DNA of 64,000 bases from UBA9926 sp038131595 (GTDB lineage Bacteria > Pseudomonadota > Gammaproteobacteria > Pseudomonadales > Azotimanducaceae). Below, piece by piece: positions 8,352-17,897 of this stretch (position 1 is its first letter; every line of letters begins with the position of its first letter). The position numbers were made by a program, and so were the translations under genes. The notes under the pieces are model-generated. The model saw nothing but the letters and a program-made list of their open reading frames with translations. It was not told where the DNA came from and made no database searches. The stretch covers positions 1,364,001 through 1,428,000 of the forward strand of contig JAYPPR010000008.1 in NCBI GenBank assembly GCA_038131595.1, in the 5' to 3' direction.

Positions 8352-9749
8352 TTAGGGGTCTGCTGTGGTTGTGCCATCGCTTGCACTCCCTGACTTCATG
8401 CGATCAAGTTCTGCTCGAACCGCTCTATGCTCTTGCTCGTTGAAGGTGTACTTGAGTAATAACACCGCGCCAATGAGATAGCAGCCTGCAGGCATCAAGG
8501 CAAGTAGATACCGGATCGCATCTTGCGTTGCGGCATTCTGCTCAACGTTGGGTTCAAACCCCGAAAATTGGAGCACCAAACCCACGACGAACGCGGTCAC
8601 TGAACCCGATATTTTTCGGATCAAGTTCCATACGGACAGGTAAGCACCTTCCTTTCGCTCACCGGTTGTATATTCGTCATAGTCCACGATGTCTGCTTGC
8701 ATCGCGCTGGGTAATACAGCGCCAGTGCCTCCGCCGACCCCTGCAAAGAAGCAGCAGGTGTACACCCAGAGGTCATCACCAGGACCGGCAAAGACAAGCG
8801 AACCAAACGAAAGCGCTGAGATCACGGTGCCCGCAATCCAGAGATTGCGCTTTCCTGTCACTCTTGAAAGCTTGATCCAGAGCGGGGCGAAGAGAAACTG
8901 CGGTAGCTGGTAAATGATCAGAATCAATACGAAGTCATCCATTTTGACCACGTACTGGGCTGCGTAAACGGCGAGCAGGCCAAGGGTTGCGCCGCCGAAC
9001 GTCTCAATGCCATAGACGATGAGTAAGAGGCGCGCATGGGGATTTTTCAGAACGTCAAAAAACGTGCTGTAAGGGCCTTTGGTGGCCCTACCTTGAGATT
9101 CCTCCCTTTCGGGTAAGTAATAGGTCGTAACAAGGACGATCGAGCTAATCGCGACGCCGGCAAAGATGGATAAGAAAAATGCAAACTGCCGTTTGTCCTC
9201 TGCGTCGTACATGAGCTCAAGCGAATAAAGGCCTGCAGCTACGCCAAAGATACCGATCATGTGACTGAGACCGTAAAGACGGGTTCGCTCGTGGTAGTCG
9301 AAAGTCAGTTCAACGCCGAGTGAGCCGTGAGGCACAAAGTACGCGGTCTGCACTGTCTCGTAGATGAGCAGTCCGACGGCCAACCAGATGATGAGTTGAA
9401 ATTCGTCCAGCCATTCCGGCGGAGACCAGATGCCGACGAGGGCAAGACCCATGGGAACCGCAGCAAAAAACATCCAACTTCGGCGGCGGCCAAATCTCGA
9501 TCGGGTTCGATCAGAAAGGTAGCCGATGAGCGGATCGCTGATAGCGTCCCAAAATCTTGCCGCTGCGAGAATCGTCCCCACGATCGCGGGCGCGACGAGC
9601 AGCACATCGGTGGCGAATTTCATGTAATAGACGCCAAACAGTGTGCCCATGATGCCAAAAGCAATTCTTGGAGTGGCCCACGCTCCGATGATGGCGGCAG
9701 GTAGTCGGTCTGCTGGCGAGGGCGGTGTGGATGAGGCAGCGTCAGTCAT
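8352..9749 (-). CDS. GPH-family (MelB-like) cation symporter, MFS
   Basis: The 465-residue membrane protein has about 12 hydrophobic segments and the family features D-A-I-S-D-P-L-I-G-Y-L-S-D-R near residue 70 and R-S-R-F-G-R-R-R-S-W just after it. These are typical of the glycoside-pentoside-hexuronide:cation symporters. The substrate is probably a glycoside or similar small organic molecule imported with Na+ or H+. The charged C-terminal tail is cytoplasmic. It is upstream of, and likely co-transcribed with, the aldo/keto reductase. A second member of the same family sits at the right end of the window. Confidence 0.88.
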   Translation of the reverse strand: MTDAASSTPPSPADRLPAAIIGAWATPRIAFGIMGTLFGVYYMKFATDVLLVAPAIVGTILAAARFWDAISDPLIGYLSDRTRSRFGRRRSWMFFAAVPMGLALVGIWSPPEWLDEFQLIIWLAVGLLIYETVQTAYFVPHGSLGVELTFDYHERTRLYGLSHMIGIFGVAAGLYSLELMYDAEDKRQFAFFLSIFAGVAISSIVLVTTYYLPEREESQGRATKGPYSTFFDVLKNPHARLLLIVYGIETFGGATLGLLAVYAAQYVVKMDDFVLILIIYQLPQFLFAPLWIKLSRVTGKRNLWIAGTVISALSFGSLVFAGPGDDLWVYTCCFFAGVGGGTGAVLPSAMQADIVDYDEYTTGERKEGAYLSVWNLIRKISGSVTAFVVGLVLQFSGFEPNVEQNAATQDAIRYLLALMPAGCYLIGAVLLLKYTFNEQEHRAVRAELDRMKSGSASDGTTTADP

Positions 9750-10054
9750 TGGGTCTTTAGGTGTCTCAAAGGGCGTGCAGCATTAACTTGAGCATCTGTC
9801 GTAGCTGGATGGCATAGCACCCATCCTAACAGGATGAATACGCAGTGTGCGCTGGCGAAATCGGAGTTGTTTGTCGATGGTTTGCATTGTCTGCTGTGAT
9901 TGACGAGCCAAGTTCGATGACAAGCTAGAGGCCCAGAGAGGCTATCTGGCCTAATGGGCTATATCTAAAGAAGGCTTCGCTCTTTCGTTGCCTAGGCGGC
10001 CTTTTAGTCTCCAAGTAAAGATTCCCCGTAGGATGAACAACCCTGTTCGAGAAT
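9750..10054. other. Intergenic region between divergent genes
   Basis: The 305-bp region lies between the divergently transcribed GPH symporter (minus) and the DUF385-type gene (plus), so both promoters should be here. I could not pick convincing -35/-10 pairs or an operator, and no small gene is apparent. Confidence 0.35.
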
Positions 10055-10528
10055 TTGTCGTTGAAAACGTTTTTTCGATTCATTAACCCATTCATGGCTT
10101 TTGTCCTGAAGTCATCGATTCATTGGTTGGTCAGTTTTCAGCTGATGCTGCTCATAGTCATTGGGCGGAAAACCGGTCGTCAGTTTGAGATCCCTGTGAG
10201 TTTCGCGAAGCTTGATGGTGTGTATGTGGCGCTGACGCTCAAAGCTAATCAGTGGTGGCGTAATTTGAGAGGAGGTACTTGCACCGCCGTCATCCGCGGT
10301 GAGCGAGTGGCTTGCACCATCGACATCGTCGACGAGGACGTCAGCTCCATAGAGCAGAACCTTCGGGCGCTCATCAACCATAATCCCCTTGACGCTCCCT
10401 TCGCCGGGGTTAGGCTGAACTGGCGATTGAAGCCCAATGAAGACGACCTAAGGACAGCAGCCCAGCGACACGTGGTGCTGAGGCTCGAGGCGCCCGGCTC
10501 CTCAGCGAATACCACTCCAGGCAGCTGA
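10055..10528 (+). CDS. DUF385-type split-barrel protein (nitroreductase/quinone reductase-like)
   Basis: The protein is up to 157 residues. The segment I-G-R-K-T-G-R followed by a beta-strand pattern and W-W-R-N-L-R-G-G resembles the deazaflavin-dependent nitroreductase/DUF385 family, whose members share a split beta-barrel flavin or F420 fold. F420 dependence cannot be inferred for a proteobacterium. A TTG at 10055 gives the longest form; an in-frame ATG at 10094 is an alternative start, and an upstream in-frame stop at 10034 limits extension. The 3' end overlaps the convergent carboxylesterase gene by 27 bases. Confidence 0.65.
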   Translation: MSLKTFFRFINPFMAFVLKSSIHWLVSFQLMLLIVIGRKTGRQFEIPVSFAKLDGVYVALTLKANQWWRNLRGGTCTAVIRGERVACTIDIVDEDVSSIEQNLRALINHNPLDAPFAGVRLNWRLKPNEDDLRTAAQRHVVLRLEAPGSSANTTPGS

Positions 10529-11965
10529 TCGCGCTTCCTCGTCAGCTAATTGAAGCGTCGACTGCTCATCAAAGTGCATGCGCTGTGGGTCGCTTAGCGA
10601 GTACTGAGCCCAGGGAGCGTCGCCTTTAATAAACGCGATCCAGCGATCGTGCATCTCTAACGCCACGTGGCTGGGTAGGTCACCCGGTCCGACAAATTCC
10701 CTTACACCTGCAGCTTCTAGCGTGTTGAAGGCAAACGGTATTTCGAGGGCGTGAGTCGCCTTAAGGTGCCCCTGCCGGGATTCCCAATCGAACTGGTATA
10801 CGTAGTCCTCTGACCCATGTTTGGCTCGCTGCTCGAGCAACCTTAAGGTTGGAATCTTGAACATAAAGTCTGTTGATAACTCGATAGCGAGCTGCGTCAG
10901 ATTGAAGTCAGGAAACATCGCTTGGTATCGCGCTTTGAGTTCGCTGCCCGCACCGAAGCCTTGGAGTTGTCGATCAAGTGCGGCTTCGTCTACCTGACCC
11001 ATAATGAATAGACTCGCTTCGTCTTTATTGGTACCAATCATGAGCGGGATGGATGCGCCTTGGCCTTCTTCATGGGCGCCGAGCAAAGTATCGGGAATAA
11101 CCACATTGCCCTCGCTTGGGTAGAACGCGGACATCCCAAGGTTCATTGATTGCTGTTCTAGCCAGCGATCGACGCGAATTTGATCTTTCAAAATGTCCCC
11201 AGCACCCCGTGCCTGAAGGTCGCTTACATGACTAACGCCAGCTTCAATGAGTAGCTGATTGCTGATGGCTTGTGCGTCTGCTTTGCGCATGGTGTGGTGC
11301 GCGGCACCGCTTTGGGCAATCGCACGATGAAAAAGGCCCTCCGCTCTTTTTGAGCCAAGCAGTGTTGAAACGGAAAAGGAACCTGCCGACTCACCCGCAA
11401 TCGTTACCCGGCTGGGGTCGCCGCCGAAGGCTCGAATATTGTCCTGAACCCACTCGAGCGCCTTGATTTGATCCAGCAGACCATTCACCCCAGACGTGTC
11501 GAGGTCTCCATCCAAATGGCTAAGTTCCGCAAACCCGAGGGCCCCCAGTCGGTAATTAATACTGACCGTGACGATATCTCCGCGCTGCGCGAAGGAAGTG
11601 CCGTTGTACCAGGGGATGGAGCTGCGTCCTGTCCGGTAACCGCCGCCATGGATCCATACGAGTACAGGTCTCGCGCCGTCGTCTGCCATTGGCGTGCAGA
11701 CATTGAGTGTTAAGCAGTCTTCATTCCAAACGGGGTCCACACGGTCTGTCATCCCACCGCTCGCGGTTTGCGGCGCCGCTGGGCCAAACCGTGTGCCGTC
11801 GTGTATGTCATCCCACGGGTCAACTGGCTGGGGCGACCGGAACCGAAGCTCGCCAACAGGCGGTGCAGCGTAGGGAATCGCGCAATAAAGCTGAACGCCA
11901 GCTTTGGTCTTACCCATGACGCGGCCTTGGGTAGTAAGGACGACAGGATTCTCAATGTCAGACAT
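10502..11965 (-). CDS. Type-B carboxylesterase/lipase family protein
   Basis: The 487-residue alpha/beta hydrolase carries the oxyanion-hole stretch W-I-H-G-G-G-Y (residues 104-110) and the nucleophile elbow G-E-S-A-G-S with Ser193. The E-D-C-L-T-L-N-V signature is at 82-89, and a Glu and His expected to complete the triad are in the C-terminal half. It hydrolyses carboxylic esters; no signal peptide is seen, so it is probably cytoplasmic. It is transcribed divergently from the molybdenum hydroxylase operon across a 342-bp spacer, which hints at shared control. Length is on the short side of normal for the family. Confidence 0.88.
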   Translation of the reverse strand: MSDIENPVVLTTQGRVMGKTKAGVQLYCAIPYAAPPVGELRFRSPQPVDPWDDIHDGTRFGPAAPQTASGGMTDRVDPVWNEDCLTLNVCTPMADDGARPVLVWIHGGGYRTGRSSIPWYNGTSFAQRGDIVTVSINYRLGALGFAELSHLDGDLDTSGVNGLLDQIKALEWVQDNIRAFGGDPSRVTIAGESAGSFSVSTLLGSKRAEGLFHRAIAQSGAAHHTMRKADAQAISNQLLIEAGVSHVSDLQARGAGDILKDQIRVDRWLEQQSMNLGMSAFYPSEGNVVIPDTLLGAHEEGQGASIPLMIGTNKDEASLFIMGQVDEAALDRQLQGFGAGSELKARYQAMFPDFNLTQLAIELSTDFMFKIPTLRLLEQRAKHGSEDYVYQFDWESRQGHLKATHALEIPFAFNTLEAAGVREFVGPGDLPSHVALEMHDRWIAFIKGDAPWAQYSLSDPQRMHFDEQSTLQLADEEARSAAWSGIR

Positions 11966-12307
11966 GGTGGGACACTCCTTGGTGAGTGTTCTGACGCTAT
12001 CAAGGAATGCGCTGCGTGCAAAGCGGGTTAGTGCTGACCGAGTGACACATTGACCTGGCAGCGGGGCGATGAGAAGGGGTTAAGAGGATCAGATCATCGA
12101 CGGTCTAGGAATCGCTGTGAAACGAGGCTTTCTTCGATCTTAAGATGGGTAGCACGTACCCACGAAATAGTGTTTGATAAGGGTCATAGCTCGGAACATT
12201 CAAGCGTTTGCGCGAGTAGCGAAGAGCATCCAAGGGGATCCATGACACCGTGGACATCTGGGGAAAGCAAAGGAAAGCGAGACAAAGCGAAAGGGAGTGA
12301 GTCATCC
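11966..12307. promoter_or_regulatory. Divergent regulatory spacer upstream of the Mo-hydroxylase operon
   Basis: The 342-bp spacer serves the divergent carboxylesterase and molybdenum hydroxylase genes. Just before the latter, at about 12261-12300, lies a purine-rich stretch with a loose 10-11 base period (GGAAAGCGAGA-like) that ends in GGGAGTG, the probable ribosome binding site for the ATG at 12308. I found no clear promoter hexamers. Confidence 0.4.
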
Positions 12308-13169
12308 ATGAGATTTGAAGCACCGACGACAACCAAAGCAGCAGCCGCGCTGCTCGCCAATGAATCGGGAGAATCCCGAATCCTGGCAGGGGGAACGGAC
12401 CTGCTTGGTTCGAATGAAAACGGGCATGATCGAACCCGATTTGGTCGTGGACATAAAGAGAATCGAGAGTCTGCAGCGGTTGAACGTCAGTGCCGGTGGA
12501 ACAGAGATAGGTTCTGCGGTTCCATCAGCAGCCCTCGGCGAGTCGGCGAAGCTGAAGTCGCTTTGGCCTGGCGTGGTTGAGGCGGCAAACCTCATTGGCT
12601 CTGATCAAATACAAGGGCGATGCACCATCGTTGGTAATTTGTGTAATGCATCACCTGCCGCTGATAGCGTGCCCGCGCTCATCGCAGCTGGCGCAAAAGC
12701 GATCGTAGTAGGAGCGGGCGGTAAGCGTCGAGTTCCCGTTGAAAAGGTGGTGACTGGTCCAGGCTCACTGTCGCTCCGATCTGATGAATTCATTGAAGCG
12801 ATCGTCCTGCCCGAGCGTAAAGGGAATTCCGGGGATGCTTATCTGCGGTTTACGCCCCGCACCGAAATGGACATCGCGGTAGTGAGTGCTGGCGTCAATC
12901 TCACATTGAGCCGAGGTGTTGTGAAAACCGCGCGAGTCGCGCTGGGGGCAGTCGCTCCAACGGCAGTGCTCGTGTCAGCGGCGGCGCGAGCGCTCGTTGG
13001 AACAAAACTAGATGATGTCGCGCTGGAAAAAATGGCAAAGGCCTGTCGCAAGGCGTGTAACCCAATTGATGACAAGCGAGGCACTGCTGCTTACCGCACG
13101 CAGGTCGCTGGCGTGATCGCAAAGCGAGCGGCGGTACTCGCCTTTGAGCGAGCAGGAGGAAAGCAATGA
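12308..13169 (+). pseudogene. FAD-binding subunit of a xanthine dehydrogenase/CO dehydrogenase-family Mo hydroxylase (one frameshift)
   Basis: Reading from ATG 12308 gives M-R-F-E-A-P and then the FAD-site motif A-G-G-T-D-L-L; the frame then breaks. Skipping one G of the pair at 12407-12408 restores L-L-V-R-M-K-T-G and a continuous 286-residue protein to the TGA at 13169. The second FAD motif T-I-V-G-N-L-C-N-A-S-P is intact. Without the extra G the length and both motifs are normal for CoxM/molybdopterin dehydrogenase FAD subunits, so the gene is either freshly broken or carries a sequencing error. The stop overlaps the start of the 2Fe-2S subunit by 4 bases. Confidence 0.85.
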
Positions 13170-13651
13170 GTGGAGTAACGGTAACAACGACAGTTAACGG
13201 GGATCCTGTCCAGTACGTGTGTCCAGCAGACGAGAGTCTGCTCGATGTGCTTCGCAACCGGCTAAACATGACCGGCTCCAAAGAGGGCTGTGGAACAGGG
13301 GATTGTGGCGCTTGCAGTATCACCATGGATGGCCGGCTGGTTTGTTCGTGCTTGGTGCTCGGTGCAGAGGCCGAAGGCCGAAGCATTGAAACCGTTGAGG
13401 GCCTATCCGAAGGGGGTGAACTGCACCCGCTTCAAGAGAAGTTCATCGAACACGCCGCGTTTCAGTGCGGTATCTGTACGCCTGGGTTCTTAGTTGCAGC
13501 GAAAGCGTTGCTTGATCGCAACGCCAATCCAGATGAAGAGGAAATTCGCTACGCGTTGGCTGGCAATCTTTGTCGGTGCACGGGGTACGACAAAATTGTT
13601 CGAGCCGTGCAGGACGCTGCCAAAGTGATGCGTCGGAAAAAGAAAAAGTAG
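13166..13651 (+). CDS. (2Fe-2S)-binding subunit of Mo hydroxylase (CoxS-like)
   Basis: The 161-residue protein has both expected iron-sulfur sites: the plant-ferredoxin type cluster with C42, C47, C50 and a later Cys near 60-62, and the C-terminal helical cluster with C101, C104, C136 and C138 (C-G-I-C and C-R-C). It passes electrons from the molybdenum centre to FAD in the three-subunit hydroxylase. It overlaps the FAD subunit gene by 4 bases. A lysine-rich tail ends the protein, and 256 bases containing a degenerate repeat tract separate it from the large subunit gene. Confidence 0.93.
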   Translation: MSGVTVTTTVNGDPVQYVCPADESLLDVLRNRLNMTGSKEGCGTGDCGACSITMDGRLVCSCLVLGAEAEGRSIETVEGLSEGGELHPLQEKFIEHAAFQCGICTPGFLVAAKALLDRNANPDEEEIRYALAGNLCRCTGYDKIVRAVQDAAKVMRRKKKK

Positions 13652-13747
13652 TTAAGCCTCTCAACCCGTGCGTCGCTACTCCGTAGGGAATGAGCAGATG
13701 AACCGGGTTGAGCAACGTTGAATTAGAGAAAATTGCAGGGACAGCAC

Positions 13748-13895
13748 GCTAGTTGAGACAAAGCTGATCGTTAGAAAGCTAATCGATATAAAGCTAGTCA
13801 ATATAAAGCTGATCGGAAAAAGCTGGTTTAAACAAGCTAGATTGGACACAGCAAGATTAGCAAAAGCGAGTCGAAGCAGAGCGAGTCGATAAAAA
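13748..13895. repeat. Degenerate 15-bp tandem repeat tract ahead of the Mo subunit gene
   Basis: Ten successive units begin with GCT or GC(A/G): GCTAGTTGAGACAAA, GCTGATCGTTAGAAA, GCTAATCGATATAAA, GCTAGTCAATATAAA and so on. Eight are 15 bases long and two are 14. The last unit runs directly into the ribosome binding site AGAGGAAAAGAG of the ATG at 13908. The tract is inside an operon, so it forms the 5' part of the intercistronic mRNA. Confidence 0.85.
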
Positions 13896-13907
13896 GAGGA
13901 AAAGAGC

Positions 13908-16164
13908 ATGCCTTACGACACAAGTTATACAGACCAATCGTTTAGTCGGGTTGGGCAACGGGTGAATCGCCCAGACGGCCTGGAGAAGGTCACCGGGCGA
14001 GCCAAATACGGCGCGGACATGAACGCAGCTGGGCAACTGGTGGGAAAGATCCTTCGCTCGCCACACGCGCACGCGTTGATCAAGAAGATTGATACCTCGA
14101 AAGCGGAAAAACTACCTGGGGTGAAAGCCGTAGTGACAGCCGATGACTTCCCTGATCATTCAGGCGGTGATCGAGGCATGCTCGATATCTTAGAAAACTG
14201 CATGGCCCGTGGCCGGGCTCTGTACGACGGCCACGCGGTGGCCGCAGTGGCTGCAGTCGATGAGACCACCGCGAGAAAAGCGCTCAAGCTCATTAAAGTG
14301 CAATACAAGAAGCTTCCTCACGTGACGGATGTTGACGAAGCGATGAAGCCCTCAGCGCCAGTCGTTCAGGATTGGATTCGGACTCGAGGAGTCGATCCGG
14401 CGCCGACAAGTGGGTCAAACGTGCACCAGCGTAGTGAGTTCGGTCATGGCGACCTAGATGCTGGATTTGCGGAAGCCGACGTCATTGTTGAGAAGAGTTA
14501 TAAGACCGAACAGACGCACCAGGGCTACATCGAACCCCATGCCTGTCTTGCAACGCTCGGTCCAGACGGTGTGGGTGATCTTTGGGTGACGACCCAAGGC
14601 CATTTCACGTTCAGAAATGTGTGCGCGAATTTGCTCGGGTTAGATGTTGCGAAACTTAAAGTCACGTCTTCGGAAATTGGTGGTGGCTTCGGCGGAAAGA
14701 CGCACGTATGGATGGAGCCGGTTGCGCTGCAACTCTCTAGGAAAGCCAACCGTCCTGTGAAATTAGTGATGTCTCGAGAAGAGGTGTTTAAAGCCACTGG
14801 TCCAACCTCCTCAACGTCGATGGATATCAAGATTGGTGCGACCAAAGATGGTCGTATTACCGCCGCATCCGCTGAGCTTCGTTACCAGTGCGGAGCATTC
14901 CCCGGTATCTGGGGCATGCTCGGCGCCATGACTGCGTGGGCTTGCTATGACCTTAAGAATGTAAAAGCAGTTGGTTTTGACGTGTTGTGTAACCGGCCGA
15001 AAGGTGGCGGCTTATCGCGCGCCGTCTGCGCCTATGGCTGCATTCGGAGTCGAGAGCACCATCGATTTGTTGGCAGCAGAATTAGGAATGGACGCACTGG
15101 AACTGCGCATTAAGAATGCGGCAAAAGAGGGCACGCGCGCTTCCTACGGACCCGTCTATGGTCCCATCGGCATTGGGCCAACGCTCGACGCGGTCAAAAA
15201 CCACCCGCACATGAAGAAGCGCCTTGGCAAAAACCAAGGGCGCGGCGTTGCTTGCGGGTTCTGGTTTAACTTCGGTGGCCAAACCTGCACAGACTTGAAC
15301 GTGTCGGTCGATGGTACGGTGAATCTAACGGTTGGAACGGTTGATGTTGGTGGTTCAAAGGCGTCGCTTGCGCTGATTGCCGCTGAGGAACTTGGTATTC
15401 CTTACGAGCAAGTGCGCGTTCAGGTCGGTGACACGGCCTCGCTTGGCCACAACGATACGACCGAGGGTAGTCGCGGAACCTTCTCATCAGGGATGGCGAC
15501 CATCTTTGCAGCTCGGAACGCTATCACGGTGCTTCGAGAGCGCGCAGCGATGATGCTGGATGTCCCTGTTGACCAAGTCGTTTGGGAAGATGGTGCGGCT
15601 CGAGCCACGGGTAAGAAGAACAGCAATCTCCCACAGCTGACGTTGAAAGAGATTGCGGGTAAGTCGCCGACAACGGGTGGTCCAATCGCTGGTCACAATG
15701 AAGTGGTCGCCGATGGCGCAGGGGTTTCATTTGCGAGCCACATCTGTGATGTAGAAGTTGATCCAGAAACCGGCGCGACCAAGATCCTTCGCTACACGGT
15801 AGTTCAAGATGCTGGCAAGGCAATCCACCCGGACTATGTCGAGGGTCAATTCCAAGGTGGTGCGGCGCAAGGCATTGGCTGGGCGCTCAATGAGGAATAC
15901 ATCTACGGCAAAGACGGTAAATTGCAGAACCCCGGGTTCCTGGATTACCGAATCCCGGTCTGTTCAGATCTGCCTTTCATCGATACGGAGATATTGGAAA
16001 TTCCTAACCCCAACCACCCATACGGTGTGCGCGGCGTTGGCGAAACCTCGATCGTGCCGCCTTTGGCAGCCATCGGTAATGCGGTTTCAAACGCAGTGGG
16101 TGTCCGAATGACTCACGTTCCCATGTCTCCGCCAAGAATCTTGGCAGCGCTTGATGCCGAGTAA
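13908..16164 (+). pseudogene. Molybdopterin-binding large subunit of a xanthine dehydrogenase-family hydroxylase (one frameshift)
   Basis: The frame from ATG 13908 runs to about 15003, and the remainder is in the next frame. Removing one G of the pair at 15003-15004 joins C-N-R-P-K to V-A-A-Y-R-A-P-S-A-P-M and gives a 751-residue protein, normal for the family. G-G-G-F-G-G-K, a molybdopterin contact, is near residue 262, and the C-terminal G-V-G-E-T glutamate region that serves as the active-site base is near 710. The active-site loop reads A-Y-R-A-P-S, not the A-Y-R-C-S-F-R of true CO dehydrogenase, so it more likely hydroxylates an aldehyde, purine or aromatic substrate. It is either an error or a recent frameshift. 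Confidence 0.85.
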
Positions 16165-16203
16165 TAAAAAACGGGGCGAGCCTGCAAGCCGCAAGCTCGC
16201 TCA

Positions 16204-16446
16204 ATGAAGGTCGAACTCTCGGGGATCCTTCGAGGCGCCGCTCGCGGCGCCTCATTCGTTGAGCTTGAAGGAAAAACGATTCGTGAGCTGATGGACCATT
16301 TGCTGCTCCTTTATCCGGACATGGCTGGACCCATGGATGAAGGTATTGCGGTCGCGATCAACGGCGAAATATTTAGAGACGGTTGGAATCAACCCGTTCC
16401 CGAAGACGCAGAAGTATTTTTGTTGCCCCGAATTCAAGGCGGCTAA
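16204..16446 (+). CDS. MoaD/ThiS-family sulfur carrier protein
   Basis: The 80-residue protein has the ubiquitin-like fold signature of molybdopterin synthase small subunits and ends in the required Gly-Gly (R-I-Q-G-G), which is thiocarboxylated to give sulfur to the molybdopterin precursor. It begins 39 bases after the Mo hydroxylase large subunit and is on the same strand. A carrier dedicated to the neighbouring enzyme is therefore likely, separate from any general moaD elsewhere. ThiS is a less likely alternative because no thiamine gene is nearby. Confidence 0.88.
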   Translation: MKVELSGILRGAARGASFVELEGKTIRELMDHLLLLYPDMAGPMDEGIAVAINGEIFRDGWNQPVPEDAEVFLLPRIQGG

Positions 16447-16769
16447 TCACTGATCACGATCTGGCAAACGATGGTTGATTGGCGGAGGTGTGACGTGCGG
16501 TCCATGATGCAGATCAATGATGGCTAGGATCGCTGGCTCGGAAGGTTGGCGCGCCGTATGGGCCGGAGTAACTCGCTTGCTATTTGCTCAGTCGTTGTAG
16601 AGGTGATGAAGAATCGGTAGAGCGGTTCACCAGACTTGTCCCTCAAATAGCCGAAATCGGTGTCTTTGGCCGGGGGTGACTGAACATCTAGCTGGTCCGC
16701 ATGATTAATGAGACACCCCATGCTCAGAGAAGCGAGCCTGAATACCCGAATAAGAGAGAAGAGGAAACA

Positions 16770-17657
16770 ATGAAACGAAGCACTCCTTTTTGGCCCAAAG
16801 CTGAGGGTTTGACCGAGCGAGCATTGGAATTGGAATTTCACGGAGTCAATTACAAGAGCTATATCGTTGCACCCGAGGCAGAACTAGGGCCGAGACCCTT
16901 GGTGCTCGTGATCCACAATTATCAAGGCCTAAAAGGCTTTGACATGGACGTGGCCGAATACATGGCCCGACTGGGCTACGTCGGCATGGCCGTTGATATG
17001 TATGGTGATCATGTTCCCGAGGGTCAGCGTGAGTTCCCGACGGACCCTTCCGAGATTGAGGCCTTTCAGAAGTGTTGTTTTGACGCGATGGTTGACCTTG
17101 ATCACGACCACGCACGTTTTCGAGACCTGATGGGCCATTGGATTGAACTCGGCTTAAGCGATGAGAGTGTGGATGAAGCAGCGGCGCCGGCTGCCATTGG
17201 ATATTGTTTCGGTGGAATGGCGGTGATCGAGGCGGTGAGAGGCGGGCTGCCACTGTCTGGTGTGGTGTCCTTTCATGGACTGTTACAAACGGGTGAGGAC
17301 CCGAGCGCTGCGCGATTTGGCGCGGTTCGACCACCTCTACTCCCTGCTGAGAACCGCCATAACACGCGAACCATCATTAGAATCGAGAATGGTGCAGAGG
17401 ACCATTTGGTGAGCCTAGAGAGCAAGCAGCGATTTTTTGAGGAGATGGATCAAGCAGGCGTCGACTGGAGCTTTCATGAGCACGCGCGAACGCCCCATGG
17501 ATTCGCCCTGCCAGCACGCATCGGAGCGCCGGGGCATCTACATGAGCCAGCGGACCGTCGATCCACTCAAAATATGTTGAGCCTGTTTCGAGAGGTGTTT
17601 CCTCACGTCAGTCAGCGTTCTGTTGAGTTTAATGCTGCGGGCACACGGATCCCCTAA
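16770..17657 (+). CDS. Dienelactone hydrolase family protein
   Basis: I chose the ATG at 16770, preceded by GAAGAGGAAAC, over an upstream ATG at 16701 because of the ribosome binding site. The 295-residue alpha/beta hydrolase has the nucleophile elbow G-Y-C-F-G-G with Cys146, and a C-terminal T-P-H-G-F carrying the triad His. Family members hydrolyse dienelactone or other small esters in aromatic degradation. Its position after the Mo hydroxylase and MoaD genes suggests it acts on the same compound, though the 323-base gap means it may have its own promoter. Confidence 0.87.
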   Translation: MKRSTPFWPKAEGLTERALELEFHGVNYKSYIVAPEAELGPRPLVLVIHNYQGLKGFDMDVAEYMARLGYVGMAVDMYGDHVPEGQREFPTDPSEIEAFQKCCFDAMVDLDHDHARFRDLMGHWIELGLSDESVDEAAAPAAIGYCFGGMAVIEAVRGGLPLSGVVSFHGLLQTGEDPSAARFGAVRPPLLPAENRHNTRTIIRIENGAEDHLVSLESKQRFFEEMDQAGVDWSFHEHARTPHGFALPARIGAPGHLHEPADRRSTQNMLSLFREVFPHVSQRSVEFNAAGTRIP

Positions 17658-17842
17658 CACGTTGTCAGCGCTCGCCCAGTATTGGGACGAAATAGCCGCC
17701 GAGTAGCCCTCGTCATTAAAGAAGCTAAAGGGTCTTGCTGAGTAGCATTAGGTGTTGCTCCGCTGATTGAGCGCTGCCAGGTCGCGCCATCTCTATAGGT
17801 AACAAGGCTCATGCCGTAGCGTTCCGTCATGGTTTGGTGGCC

Positions 17843-17874
17843 AAAAAAAGGCGCGCTCTTATTAAGAGCACGCC
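17843..17874 (-). terminator. Rho-independent terminator of the ZnuD-like receptor gene
   Basis: On the minus strand a hairpin (17874 to 17850) with arms built on GGCG-GCTCTT and AAGAGC-CGCC is followed by seven T at 17849-17843. It starts 23 bases after the receptor stop codon. Confidence 0.9.
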
Positions 17875-17897
17875 TTCGGCACGTCTATAAGCCTAGG

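Noticed and set aside
12050..12307. N-terminal extension of the FAD subunit upstream of ATG 12308
   Set aside because: The family starts with M-R-F-E-A-P-type sequence, and GGGAGTG gives a good ribosome binding site at 12308.
13908..16164. Large subunit considered as CO dehydrogenase (coxL)
   Set aside because: The active-site loop is A-Y-R-A-P-S, not the A-Y-R-C-S-F-R of true CO dehydrogenases.
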